From an uncultured Prevotellaceae bacterium (GTDB lineage: Bacteria > Bacteroidota > Bacteroidia > Bacteroidales > Bacteroidaceae), in NCBI GenBank assembly GCA_900315565.1, contig OMZS01000014.1, positions 62,001 through 126,000 on the forward strand: a stretch of 64,000 nt of DNA, in the 5' to 3' direction. A program made the translations under genes and the position numbers. The notes under the pieces are model-generated. The model searched no databases. It was not told the DNA's origin and saw only the letters and a program-made list of their open reading frames with translations. Every line of letters starts with the position of its first letter. The stretch's first letter is position 1. Of this stretch, positions 51,591-59,404 are shown one piece after another.

Positions 51591-52286
51591 TTATACATCT
51601 TGAGCAGCCTGCTCATACAACCTGAACAGCCACTCGTTCTGTTCGGGAATGGTCATGTGGCTGTTGTCCAGCTCAATAGCATCGTCGGCCTTGCGCAGGG
51701 GCGACACTTCGCGGTGCGAGTCCAGATAGTCGCGCTCTTGCACGTTTTTCAGTATTTCGTCGTAGTCGGCCTCCATTCCTTTGTCTATAAGTTCTTTGTA
51801 GCGGCGCTCAGCCCGCACTTCGGCCGAAGCGGTGACAAACACCTTCAGCTCGGCATCGGGAAACACGGTGGTGCCTATGTCGCGCCCGTCCATCACGATG
51901 CCTTTTTCTTGTCCCATGCGCTGCTGTTGAGCCACCATGGCCTCGCGCACGAAGGGAATGGCTGAAACCAGACTCACACGGTCGGAAACTTCCATGCCAC
52001 GTATTTCTTTCTCCACCAGCTCACCGTTTAGGTAGGTGTCGGGTCGGCTCGTTTCGGCATTGAATTGGAAACTGATGTTGATGTCGCCCATGCGCTCTTG
52101 CAGTGCGTTTTCCATCACTTTGCCCTGCTCGTCGAAGAGACCGTTGCGCAGCGCAAAGAGAGTCACGGTGCGATACATGGCGCCCGTGTCAACATATACA
52201 TACCCTATTCGCTTGGCCAAATCCTTGGCCATGGTGCTTTTTCCGCACGATGAAAAGCCGTCGATGGCTATTGTGATTTTTTTCAT
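51591..52286 (-). CDS. cmk: Cytidylate kinase
   Basis: 231 residues. It phosphorylates CMP and dCMP. The P-loop is [11 protein letters not shown] (about 10-20), then [40 protein letters not shown] and [10 protein letters not shown]. Its ATG overlaps the porQ stop by four bases, the typical Bacteroidetes pair porQ-cmk. Confidence 0.96.
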   Translation of the reverse strand: MKKITIAIDGFSSCGKSTMAKDLAKRIGYVYVDTGAMYRTVTLFALRNGLFDEQGKVMENALQERMGDINISFQFNAETSRPDTYLNGELVEKEIRGMEVSDRVSLVSAIPFVREAMVAQQQRMGQEKGIVMDGRDIGTTVFPDAELKVFVTASAEVRAERRYKELIDKGMEADYDEILKNVQERDYLDSHREVSPLRKADDAIELDNSHMTIPEQNEWLFRLYEQAAQDV

Positions 52287-53230
52287 ATATTTAGTGCTAG
52301 GTTAATAACAATAGAATTTGACGAAACATGATATTTGGCATAGGCCAGGTTGAGTTTGAAGCGCTCCAGCTGCAAGCCAGCACCCAGCGAGAGACCTGCG
52401 CCGTGGCTGCTTTCCTCGTCGTCGCCGTTGCGGACAGTCATCTCCTTGGCACGGCGGAAGTTGTATCCGCCGCCAACCCAGATGGTAGGCCCGAGCAGAA
52501 TGTCAACTCCCAGAGCCAGATGATTGATAAACTTGTAGTCGTAGTGCGTCATGTCAACCAGCGAGGCGGAGAGTCTGAAGGGGGCGCCCTTGAGCCGTTT
52601 GGTGGCACCAAGGGTCAGGTCCATGGGCATGCGCTCATAGTCGTCGTGGTAGGCTTTTACTTGTCCGCCCAGATTGTGGGCGACGATGGAGAGCGACAGG
52701 TCGGATTCGGGTTGGTAATAGTTGAGTCCGAGGTCCACTCCCACGGCAAGCGAATTATAATCTCCGATGTACGACGTGATAAATTTGGCAGCAATACCAC
52801 CCACCAAATGATCGGTCAGCTCGTAGGCAAACAATCCCGTGAGGGCAATGTCTTTGGCCGAAAAGTCGCCCAGAATGGTGTTGTACTCATCGGTTTCCTT
52901 CATTTTTCCGTAGTTGGCATACTGGACTGTTGCTCCCCACGAGGCACGCTCTCCGGCAGTACGGTTGAACGATGCGCCAGCCACCACGGCTCCCTGCATG
53001 TAGGTCATGAAGTTCAGCCCAATGGTTTTGTCGCTCACTGAGCCCAACAGTGCCGGATTGTTGAACATGAGCGCGGCATCATCCTCGATGAGCGAAATGT
53101 TGTCGCCGCCCAGCGCCGCCGCATGCGCGCTCATAGGCAGCCGCAGGAAGTTGTAGGCCGTTTGGCTATCCTGTGCGTGCGAGCCGAGCGTACAGCAGAT
53201 GGTGAGCAGCAAAAATATAACTTTTCTCAT
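52283..53230 (-). CDS. porQ: Type IX secretion system protein PorQ
   Basis: 315 residues. Signal peptide about 1-19 (ending SHAQ). The mature start [22 protein letters not shown] and the PorV/PorQ-type barrel strands ([29 protein letters not shown] in part) identify it. It sits in the outer membrane and works with PorZ and the PorU-PorV attachment complex that links cargo to the surface. The secreted protein at 8395 has a possible cargo tail. The gene is adjacent to cmk as in other Bacteroidales. A -7 box TACCTTTGC lies at 53263-53271. Confidence 0.92.
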   Translation of the reverse strand: MRKVIFLLLTICCTLGSHAQDSQTAYNFLRLPMSAHAAALGGDNISLIEDDAALMFNNPALLGSVSDKTIGLNFMTYMQGAVVAGASFNRTAGERASWGATVQYANYGKMKETDEYNTILGDFSAKDIALTGLFAYELTDHLVGGIAAKFITSYIGDYNSLAVGVDLGLNYYQPESDLSLSIVAHNLGGQVKAYHDDYERMPMDLTLGATKRLKGAPFRLSASLVDMTHYDYKFINHLALGVDILLGPTIWVGGGYNFRRAKEMTVRNGDDEESSHGAGLSLGAGLQLERFKLNLAYAKYHVSSNSIVINLALNI

Positions 53231-53262
53231 GTGGGCCGATACAAAAATCTAAGTTGATGGGG

Positions 53263-53271
53263 GCAAAGGTA
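53263..53271 (-). promoter_or_regulatory. -7 box of porQ-cmk
   Basis: Minus strand TACCTTTGC, 32 bases before the ATG. No clear -33 box. Confidence 0.6.
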
Positions 53272-53345
53272 CTAAAAAATCAGAGTTTTTCGTCTGTCTC
53301 TACAAAAAAGTTACGGTCGGAGTCTGCTTGTTTGAGAGTTTTTTG

Positions 53346-53354
53346 TAATTTTGC
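53346..53354 (+). promoter_or_regulatory. -7 box of the tonB-like gene
   Basis: TAATTTTGC, about 50 bases before the ATG at 53406. TTTG at 53331-53334 is closer than the usual spacing. Confidence 0.55.
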
Positions 53355-53405
53355 CACGTTATTTTTTGTTTAATAACGGGCGAAAGTCTTGTTTAGTGTA
53401 TCTGC

Positions 53406-54113
53406 ATGGAAGTAAAGAAATCATATCAGGCCGATTTGGAGCGTCGTCGCCCCATCAGGTTCCTTTTGGGACTTGTGGTGGCAGCAGCGCTTTTTTTTGT
53501 TGCCCTGGAATATAATTTCAACTACGACGAGTCGTTCGACGAGTCGCTGCTCGAAGACATTGCCCAAGACTTGGAGGCTTTGCCCGCACGTCAGCCCGAG
53601 CCGATGATGATTGTCGAGCAGGTGCGCAAAGAGCCTGTGGTGGCCGAGAAAATCAATGTGGTGAAAAACGCTGTTGAAGAAAAAGCTGCCGAGCTTTCGC
53701 CCACTCCCCAGCTCGAGACCGAAGGCATTGTGGATGATGCTGTCATCGAGGAAACCACCCCCGAGGCTCTCACGCCCGCCGATGTCAGCAGCGACCAGGT
53801 GCTCCACTTCCGCGTGGTAGAGGAAATGCCCGAATTTCCAGGAGGCATGGCCGCCTTTATGAAGTGGCTCACCCAGAATCTTCACTATCCTCCCGCCGCC
53901 AAAGAGCAAAAGCAGCAGGGCACCGTAGTGGTGTCGTTTGTGGTCAATGCCGATGGTACGGTGAGCAATGCCCGTCTGGTGAAGCCCAAGCACGTGCTGC
54001 TCGACCGAGAGGCCATGCGTGTGCTGCGCATGATGCCCGACTGGAAGCCCGGGCAGGACCACGGCAAACCCTGTCGCACACTGGTCTGCATCCCAATTGT
54101 GTTTCAGCTGTAA
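53406..54113 (+). CDS. TonB family energy transducer
   Basis: 235 residues. A single N-terminal membrane helix (about 18-36, FLLGLVVAAALFFVALEY) is followed by an acidic, Pro- and Glu-rich periplasmic linker (40-125). The C-terminal TonB domain (about 135-235) has PEFPGGMAAFMKWLTQNLHYP and GTVVVSFVVNADGTVSNARL. It passes proton-motive energy to outer-membrane transporters such as the SusC protein at 27768. ExbB/ExbD are not in the window. Confidence 0.92.
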   Translation: MEVKKSYQADLERRRPIRFLLGLVVAAALFFVALEYNFNYDESFDESLLEDIAQDLEALPARQPEPMMIVEQVRKEPVVAEKINVVKNAVEEKAAELSPTPQLETEGIVDDAVIEETTPEALTPADVSSDQVLHFRVVEEMPEFPGGMAAFMKWLTQNLHYPPAAKEQKQQGTVVVSFVVNADGTVSNARLVKPKHVLLDREAMRVLRMMPDWKPGQDHGKPCRTLVCIPIVFQL

Positions 54114-54134
54114 GGACTTTCACACATTAAACCA

Positions 54135-54200
54135 AAAATGGTAAATTGTGAAATCGTGAAATTGTGAAATAGTAAAATTGTGAAATAGTAAAATAGCTAA
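54135..54200. repeat. GTGAAATTGTGAAATAGTAAAA microrepeat
   Basis: About seven degenerate units of GTGAAATT/AGTAAAAT before the polyprenyl synthase. The reverse complement (ATTTCACGATTTCACAATTT) occurs in the leader at 19533. Confidence 0.8.
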
Positions 54201-54208
54201 TTGGTTCC

Positions 54209-55183
54209 ATGTTAACATCCAACGAAATCCTCAGCCTTGTCAACCACTATCTTGACAGTCTGCCCTACGACCGTCGCCCTGCCAGTCTTTATGCGCCCAT
54301 TCGCTATGTGCTCTCGCTCGGAGGAAAGCGCATCAGACCTGTGCTCATGCTCCTGGCCTACAATCTCTACAAAGACCATCCCGAGGACATCCTCGCACCG
54401 GCCTGTGCACTGGAAACCTATCACAACTACACCTTGCTGCACGACGATCTCATGGACAACGCCGACCTGCGGCGCGGCCATCAGACCGTGCATAAGAAAT
54501 GGGATGCCAACACCGCCATTCTCTCGGGCGACTCCATGCTCGTGCTGGCCTATCAGCGCATGGCGCAGTGCCCCACAGACAAACTCAAGCCCGTGTTCGA
54601 CCTTTTCACCGAGACAGCACTCGAAATTGGCGAGGGACAGCAGTACGACATGGATTTCGAAACGCGCACCGATGTGCTCGAGGAAGAATACATCGAGATG
54701 ATTCGCCTAAAAACCAGTGTGCTGTTGGCATGCGCCACCAAACTCGGAGCCATTCTGGCTGATGCCTCTGACGAGGATGCCGAGAATCTCTATAAGTTTG
54801 GCGAACAAATAGGCTTGGCCTTCCAGTTGCAGGACGATTTCCTCGATGTCTATGGCGACCCCGAAGTGTTCGGAAAAGCCATCGGCGGCGACATCACCTC
54901 GAACAAAAAAACCTATATGCTCATCAATGCTCTCAACAGGGCCAACGACAGTCAGCGTGCCGAGCTCATGCAATGGATAACCACCACCGACTTCGACCGG
55001 CAAGAAAAAATCAAGGCCGTCACCACCTTATATAATATAATAGGTATCGACCGTCTGGCGCTCGACCGCATTGAGTATTATTTTGCCGAGGCTGGCAAAT
55101 ATCTGGATGCTGTCTCTGTGCCCGACGAGCGCAAGGCTCAGCTCAAGGCCTTCGCCGACGAAATGATGAAACGCGAAAAGTAA
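54209..55183 (+). CDS. Polyprenyl diphosphate synthase
   Basis: 324 residues. The first aspartate motif is DDLMD (Asp79-Asp83), the second DDFLD in FQLQDDFLDVYGD (about 207-216), with GGKRIRPVLMLL and the short-chain signal GDSMLVLAYQRM. It elongates IPP units from IspH. The family also includes farnesyl and octaprenyl synthases, and the product length cannot be read safely. It has no spacer before tatD (stop codon directly followed by ATG) and is certainly cotranscribed with it. Confidence 0.92.
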   Translation: MLTSNEILSLVNHYLDSLPYDRRPASLYAPIRYVLSLGGKRIRPVLMLLAYNLYKDHPEDILAPACALETYHNYTLLHDDLMDNADLRRGHQTVHKKWDANTAILSGDSMLVLAYQRMAQCPTDKLKPVFDLFTETALEIGEGQQYDMDFETRTDVLEEEYIEMIRLKTSVLLACATKLGAILADASDEDAENLYKFGEQIGLAFQLQDDFLDVYGDPEVFGKAIGGDITSNKKTYMLINALNRANDSQRAELMQWITTTDFDRQEKIKAVTTLYNIIGIDRLALDRIEYYFAEAGKYLDAVSVPDERKAQLKAFADEMMKREK

Positions 55184-56143
55184 ATGATGTTGCAGTTCAT
55201 TGATACTCATGCTCATCTTGATGGTGAGGAGTTTGCTCCCGACCGCGACGAGGTGGTAAAGCGGGCCCGCGAGGCGGGAGTCAGCAAGATTTTTGTTCCC
55301 GCTATCGACCTGCCTTCCGTAACTACCGTGCTCGATGTCTGCCGCAGATATCCTGGTTACGCCTTTCCCATGATTGGTCTCCATCCCGAAGAAGTGCGCG
55401 CCGACTGGCGTGATGTGCTGGCACAGATGAAACCCTACGTTTATGGGGAAACCCACCCCGACCCTCCCGAAGGGAGGGAGCCCCGTCCGGCAGGCGCTCC
55501 CGAAACCCAACCCGACCTTTTCGAAGGGGAGTGCCGTCCGGCAGGCGCTCTCGAAACCCAACCCGACCTTTCCCAATGTAGGACTCTCAATCCGGAAGGC
55601 ACTCCCTCCCTTTGGGAGGGCCGGGGTGGGTCCCCCATTGCCATTGGCGAGGTGGGCCTCGACTACTACTGGAGCCGTGAGTTCGAGCATGAGCAGATGG
55701 AGGCTTTCGAGGAGCAGGTGCGCTGGTCGGTGGAGATGCGCCTGCCGCTGATGATTCATTGTCGCAAGGCGCAAAACGAAATGGTGCGCCTGCTGCGTCA
55801 GTACGAGCGCGACCTGCCCGGCGGTGTGTTCCACTGCTTCACCGGCAATGCCCACGAAGCCGAGGAGCTGTTGCGCTTCGACCGTTTTGTGCTGGGCATC
55901 GGTGGCGTGCTCACTTTCAAGAAAAGCATCCTGCCCGAAACGCTTGCCGCCGCTGTTCCCCTCGACCGCATTGTGCTTGAGACTGACAGTCCCTACATGG
56001 CCCCTGTCCCCATGCGCGGCAAGCGCAACGAGAGTGCCTTTGTGCTCTACGTCCTCCAGCGCATGGCCCAGTGCTACGGCATCAGCGAGCAACAGTTAGC
56101 CGACATCACCACTGCCAACGTTCAAAGAGTTTTTGGGGTTTAG
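55184..56143 (+). CDS. tatD: TatD family metal-dependent DNase with a 65-residue repeat-derived insertion
   Basis: 319 residues; the usual length is about 255. TIM-barrel metal site: DTHAHLD (His9, His11), IGLHPEEV, AIGEVGLDYYW, LPLMIHCRKA, HCFTG and ETDSPYMAPVP. Residues 86-152 (rich in Pro, Glu, Arg; PRPAGAPETQPDLFEGECRP in part) split the normally short segment between the HPEEV helix and AIGEVGLDYY. The DNA is a GC-rich palindromic element with 35-bp inverted ends. Removal of it would restore a normal TatD. Translation continues in frame, so the enzyme is probably active with a large loop. ATG at 55184 or 55187. TatD proteins are 3-prime exonucleases that act in DNA repair or turnover. 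Confidence 0.93.
   Translation: MMLQFIDTHAHLDGEEFAPDRDEVVKRAREAGVSKIFVPAIDLPSVTTVLDVCRRYPGYAFPMIGLHPEEVRADWRDVLAQMKPYVYGETHPDPPEGREPRPAGAPETQPDLFEGECRPAGALETQPDLSQCRTLNPEGTPSLWEGRGGSPIAIGEVGLDYYWSREFEHEQMEAFEEQVRWSVEMRLPLMIHCRKAQNEMVRLLRQYERDLPGGVFHCFTGNAHEAEELLRFDRFVLGIGGVLTFKKSILPETLAAAVPLDRIVLETDSPYMAPVPMRGKRNESAFVLYVLQRMAQCYGISEQQLADITTANVQRVFGV
55441..55641. repeat. GC-rich palindromic element inside tatD
   Basis: Left end GGGGAAACCCACCCCGACCC, then TCCCGAAGGGAGGGAG; right end CTCCCTCCCTTTGGGAGGGC, then CGGGGTGGGTCCCCC. These are inverted copies of each other over about 35 bp. The middle has two units of GCCGTCCGGCAGGCGCT with CGAAACCCAACCCGACCTT. Confidence 0.9.
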
Positions 56144-56282
56144 AGAGTTGTATTGAGATAGTTTTTTTAAACAGAATACTCATTCGACTCTTTTCATTTC
56201 CGCGGAGTCAAATTTACAGAAAAAACAATGCTGTTCGAAAAAGAAAAACATGAAAAATAAAAGCGAAACTCTGAAAAAGTTG

Positions 56283-56291
56283 TAAATTTGC
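56283..56291 (+). promoter_or_regulatory. -7 box of the lipoprotein hydrolase gene
   Basis: TAAATTTGC, 30 bases before the ATG at 56322. No -33 box is seen at 19 bp. Confidence 0.55.
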
Positions 56292-56321
56292 AACGAATAA
56301 TCGCAACAAAAGTAATCTGTT

Positions 56322-57587
56322 ATGAAAAGAAACATCTTGCAAGAAATAAATAAACACTGGCTGTGGATGCTGGTGGCAGTCCTGACGATGTTTGGCCCGG
56401 CGGTGCTGACCTCTTGCAGCAGCGACGACGAACCATCGGCAGAGCAGCCGGAGGAAGTGGTAGAACTGCCTGAGGCGCGTGTTTATGAAACCGTGCGCTA
56501 CGACGAGGATAAGACAACGGCCTACAATTTCGAGTATCCCTCTACCGACCCCTTCGGAAAACCCGTCATGCTCTCGGGCACCATCACTGTGGGCGACGAG
56601 GTGAATGTTGGCAGCCCAGCCCGCGGACTGCTGCTCTACAACCATTTCACCGTCTATCGCGCCGACCAGTGCCCCTCGAAAGGTGACCTCGACGTGCAGA
56701 AAGCCGTCACGGGCAGCGGACTCATCACCATATCGGCCGACTACTACGGCTTTGGCATCACCGAAGACAAACAGCAGGCCTACTGCATTGCCGGCGTAAA
56801 TGCCCAGGCCAGTGTCGATGCCCTGCTGGCTGCCAAGAAACTGCTCCCCACGCTGGGGTACACATGGGACGACCACGTGCTTTTCAACGCCGGCTATTCG
56901 CAGGGCGGACAGACGTCCATGGGCGTGGTGAGGCTCATCGACCAGAAATATCCCGATCTGCACATCACATGGACTTTTGCCGGAGGCGGCTCCTACGACA
57001 TTCCCGAAACCTACCGCCAGATGATCAAGTCCGACACGTCGGGCATGCCTTCCACCGTCATCAGCGTGCTGTTGGCCTACAACGAATACTTCGAGCTGGG
57101 CATTCCCCGCGAGCAGATCTTCAAGGAGCCTGTGCTCAGCAACATCGACGAATGGGTGCTCAGCAAGAAATACAGCCGCACAGCCATCGACAACAAGGTG
57201 GGCTCGCTCTCCGTCAGCCAGTTTGCCACCCCCGAGATGCTCGACCTCAACTCCAGTCTGTCGCAGAAGTATATGGCTGCGCTCGAAAAAGATAACCTCT
57301 GCAAGGGCTGGCATCCGCGTGCCGAAAACCGCATCTTGCTGGTACACAACACCCAGGACATCACCGTTCCTGTGGAGAATACCGAAAACCTCTATCGTTT
57401 CCTGATAGAGCAGGGCGTTCCCGAGGACAATATCATTTACAAAGTCAGCAACATGGGTAAGCTTCCCAACACGCCAGCCCACGAGATGGGTGCCGTCTTC
57501 TTCGCCATCCATGCCATCACACAGGTCTGCGAAGAACTCGACATCAAACCTTGGATAGATCCCTCAAAGTTCACGAATTTCCTCTGA
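56322..57587 (+). CDS. Alpha/beta hydrolase lipoprotein (secretory-lipase-like)
   Basis: 421 residues. A long N-terminal hydrophobic signal ends in the lipobox LTSC (Cys32). A disordered acidic linker (33-55) leads to an alpha/beta hydrolase: GLLLYNHFTVYRADQCPS, SADYYGFGI and the nucleophile elbow NAGYSQGGQ (Ser193). LVHNTQDITVPVENTENLY (Asp near 350) and AHEMGAVFF (His near 388) give the rest of the triad. The layout is that of secreted lipase/esterase-like proteins with a lid insertion. The substrate is unknown. It should sit on the outer membrane. Confidence 0.83.
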   Translation: MKRNILQEINKHWLWMLVAVLTMFGPAVLTSCSSDDEPSAEQPEEVVELPEARVYETVRYDEDKTTAYNFEYPSTDPFGKPVMLSGTITVGDEVNVGSPARGLLLYNHFTVYRADQCPSKGDLDVQKAVTGSGLITISADYYGFGITEDKQQAYCIAGVNAQASVDALLAAKKLLPTLGYTWDDHVLFNAGYSQGGQTSMGVVRLIDQKYPDLHITWTFAGGGSYDIPETYRQMIKSDTSGMPSTVISVLLAYNEYFELGIPREQIFKEPVLSNIDEWVLSKKYSRTAIDNKVGSLSVSQFATPEMLDLNSSLSQKYMAALEKDNLCKGWHPRAENRILLVHNTQDITVPVENTENLYRFLIEQGVPEDNIIYKVSNMGKLPNTPAHEMGAVFFAIHAITQVCEELDIKPWIDPSKFTNFL

Positions 57588-57734
57588 TTCATTAGAAGAA
57601 AAGCAGGGGAAAAAAAAGAGAAAACGGATAAAACCATTGTTTTTCCCTGTTTTCCTCTGTTTTCCCTGTTTTTCTTGTTTTTCTCTGTTTTATATTTTCA
57701 GCCGCGCCAATAGAGGACTAGCAGCAATTCTTCC
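57588..57734. other. T-rich spacer
   Basis: Low-complexity TTTTCCTCTGTTTTCCCTG repeats between about 57640 and 57700 follow the hydrolase gene. It may serve as terminator; the upstream AAAAGCAGGGGAAAAAAAAG can pair with part of it. Confidence 0.45.
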
Positions 57735-57945
57735 GATGCGCCAGCCGCTCCCCGCTCCTGTAGGGGAGGGGTGGCCGTAGGCCGGGGTGGGGTCAGTATC
57801 TTGTCTCTGTACCTCTGTTCCCTCTGTGTGAGAATATCCTCTGTGTGAGACTATATTACAGACCCCACCCCTGACCGCCATTCCCGAGCAAGCTCGCCTA
57901 CCCGTAGCCTTTCCCCTTGAGGGTAGGGGAGCTGCTGGCGCCTAG
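57735..57945. repeat. GC-rich palindromic element, intergenic copy
   Basis: Left end GCGCCAGCCGCTCCCC ... CCGGGGTGGGGTC, right end GACCCCACCCC ... GGGGAGCTGCTGGCGCC are inverted copies. The middle is AT-rich with CTCTGTGTGAGAATATCCTC and a related copy CTCTGTGTGAGACT. Confidence 0.82.
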
Positions 57946-57977
57946 CGTTACTTTGAATAATTTAGGCTAGTACATAT

Positions 57978-58250
57978 CTGTGCAACGTCGTGAGATATTA
58001 TCACAACTCACGGCATGGCGAAAATATCGTCGTGAGTTAAGCGCAAATTCTCTAGTAAATTTCCACGCAATGTCGTGAGATATTATCACAACTCACGGCA
58101 TGGCGAAAATAACGTCGTGAGATAAGCGCAATTATTCTAGTAAATTTCTGTGCAACGTCGTGAGATGTTATCACCACTCACGGCATGGCAAAAATATCGT
58201 CGTGAGATAAGCGCAAATTTTCTAGTAAATATCTGTGCAACGTCGCAAGA
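57978..58250. repeat. 85-bp tandem repeat, three full units and the start of a fourth
   Basis: TGCAACGTCG or CGCAATGTCG recurs at 57981, 58066, 58151 and 58236, exactly 85 bp apart. Each unit contains TCGTGAGATATTATCACAAC, CTCACGGCATGGCGAAAATA, CGTCGTGAGATAAGCGCAA and CTAGTAAAT. Within a unit TCGTGAGAT-type and CTCACGGC-type words face each other, so every unit can fold. It lies before the restriction locus. Confidence 0.92.
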
Positions 58251-58346
58251 TAATTATGTGATGTAGAGTAATGTCGAGCTGTCTTTTTGTTTTGTTTTGC
58301 CCTTTTTGTCAGTTCTGTCGGTTTTAAATCCTACAAAACGTGCAAG

Positions 58347-58706
58347 TCAATCTATCCAGCAGGTATAATAGGTGTCATTGTTGCCGTTGTCATACATACG
58401 CAAGAATTCTTTTTCAGAATAGTGCTGATGCAGGCACTTTTCTGAGCAGTAGTACTCGCTTCCTCCGCCAATACAGTAACCCCATGCCATCGGCTTGCCG
58501 CAATGAGAACAAATGCGGACATAATGAAAGTCGAAATACTGTTCAAGCGTTTCAGGACTAACGTTTTTTATGAGCCATTCTGCCCTTGCTGCCTTTCCCT
58601 TGATATTTGTATTGCCCGCGAGGGCTTTGAAAGCAGCGTATAAGGACTTACTGTCAATTAGTTCTCCCCTCAGCACATACCATGCTATTCGTTCGCGTTG
58701 TGTCAT
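58347..58706 (-). CDS. Small zinc-ribbon-like protein, unknown function
   Basis: 119 residues. A helical N-terminal half (about 1-60) leads to Cys66-x2-Cys69 (CSHCGKPM) and Cys87-x3-Cys91 (YCSEKCLHQHY), a likely zinc site, and ends with DTYYTCWID. Similar small proteins occur in Bacteroides and Prevotella mobile or accessory regions; no reaction is known. It runs opposite to the restriction genes, from which it is separated by 208 bp. Confidence 0.7.
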   Translation of the reverse strand: MTQRERIAWYVLRGELIDSKSLYAAFKALAGNTNIKGKAARAEWLIKNVSPETLEQYFDFHYVRICSHCGKPMAWGYCIGGGSEYYCSEKCLHQHYSEKEFLRMYDNGNNDTYYTCWID

Positions 58707-58809
58707 CTTCCGGCTTAAGGTTATTGGTTGGCATCGTTTTTCAATTTTTCAATCATCTGTTCCGTTGTAATTCATTTCTTCTCCATAGCTTTTTTCGGCA
58801 AAGGTCGGA

Positions 58810-58871
58810 GATCTTTGGGGAACTGGCAAATAATTTTGATCTCTTTTGATCTTTTTTGTTAAGTTTTGATC
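58810..58871. promoter_or_regulatory. Cluster of four GATC sites upstream of the restriction locus
   Basis: GATC at 58810, 58838, 58848 and 58868. The last three sit in identical words TTTTGATCT (58834, 58844, 58864), spaced 10 and 20 bp, one and two helical turns. They lie just upstream of the first promoter (58900). GATC is the site read by the enzymes encoded downstream. Confidence 0.75.
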
Positions 58872-58899
58872 TATTGCAGTTTTTCTCATGCTTTTGCAC

Positions 58900-58908
58900 T
58901 ATTTTTGC
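58900..58908 (+). promoter_or_regulatory. -7 box of the dpnD-like gene
   Basis: TATTTTTGC, six bases before ATG 58915, so the mRNA is nearly leaderless. TTGC at 58874-58877 is a possible -33. Confidence 0.6.
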
Positions 58909-58914
58909 AAATGT

Positions 58915-59082
58915 ATGACGAAGTACAGAATTGAAGTGAGAGAGGTGCTGTGCCGCATCGTGGAGGCCGAAGCTGATAGTGAGAAAGAGGCCGTTGAACA
59001 GGTGAAGGAAAAGTACCGTTGTAGCAACATTGTTCTGGATGCTTCGGACTACATTGAAACAGAAATCGGCGTAAAAAGATGA
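58915..59082 (+). CDS. dpnD: DpnD/PcfM-like small protein
   Basis: 55 residues, normal for the family. The whole protein fits the DpnD-PcfM pattern: a YRIEVREVLCRIVEAEADS strand-turn start, a helix (EKEAVEQVKEKY) and a closing VLDASDYIETEIGV strand. DpnD was named from the DpnI cassette of pneumococcus, and its role is unknown. Here it stands before a DpnII-type system. The start is ATG 58915; an in-frame ATG at 58888 lies before the promoter. A promoter and a long structured leader separate it from the methylase. Confidence 0.82.
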   Translation: MTKYRIEVREVLCRIVEAEADSEKEAVEQVKEKYRCSNIVLDASDYIETEIGVKR

Positions 59083-59121
59083 AAAAGCGGGGCGAAATGC
59101 ATTTTTAACAAGATAATTGTT

Positions 59122-59130
59122 TATCTTTGC
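59122..59130 (+). promoter_or_regulatory. -7 box of the restriction-modification operon
   Basis: TATCTTTGC. It would start a leader of about 265 nt before dpnM. No convincing -33 box. Confidence 0.6.
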
Positions 59131-59211
59131 AATCGCCTATTGCTTAAGATTCTTGAGCGTCGGCAAGACATTGTGGATTTAGATAGCAGTATCTAAGTTT
59201 CTAAGAGGCTT

Positions 59212-59400
59212 TTAACGAAAACAGTCCACCAAACTAACAGTAGTTACAGAGGGTCTCTGGGGATGAGGATACGCCTATGCTGCATAGGCGTACCCCTTCC
59301 TTTCACCTCTCTGTACGGGCTTCTGTGGTGGACGGCCTTCGTTAAGTGGTGACTAGGAAGAGGGTACGCTTTCTTTTTGTCCGCAGCTTAACGACAAAAG
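59212..59400 (+). ncRNA. Structured leader RNA upstream of dpnM
   Basis: Nested inverted repeats: TTAACGAA (59212) with TTCGTTAA (59338), GTCCACC (59224) with GGTGGAC (59327), ACAGAG with CTCTGT, GGGG with CCCC, and a perfect ten-pair tip (TACGCCTATG-CTG-CATAGGCGTA). The segment CGTTAAG (59340-59346) can pair alternatively with CTTAACG (59387-59393), just before the start at 59405. The two pairings exclude each other. It matches no RNA family that I recognise. Confidence 0.65.
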
Positions 59401-59404
59401 AGCA

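Noticed and set aside
57978-58250. CRISPR array
   Set aside because: There are no unique spacers: the whole 85-bp unit repeats, and no cas genes are present.
59212-59400. Retron msr/msd or group II intron
   Set aside because: The inverted ends look similar at first, but no reverse transcriptase or intron domain V is present nearby.
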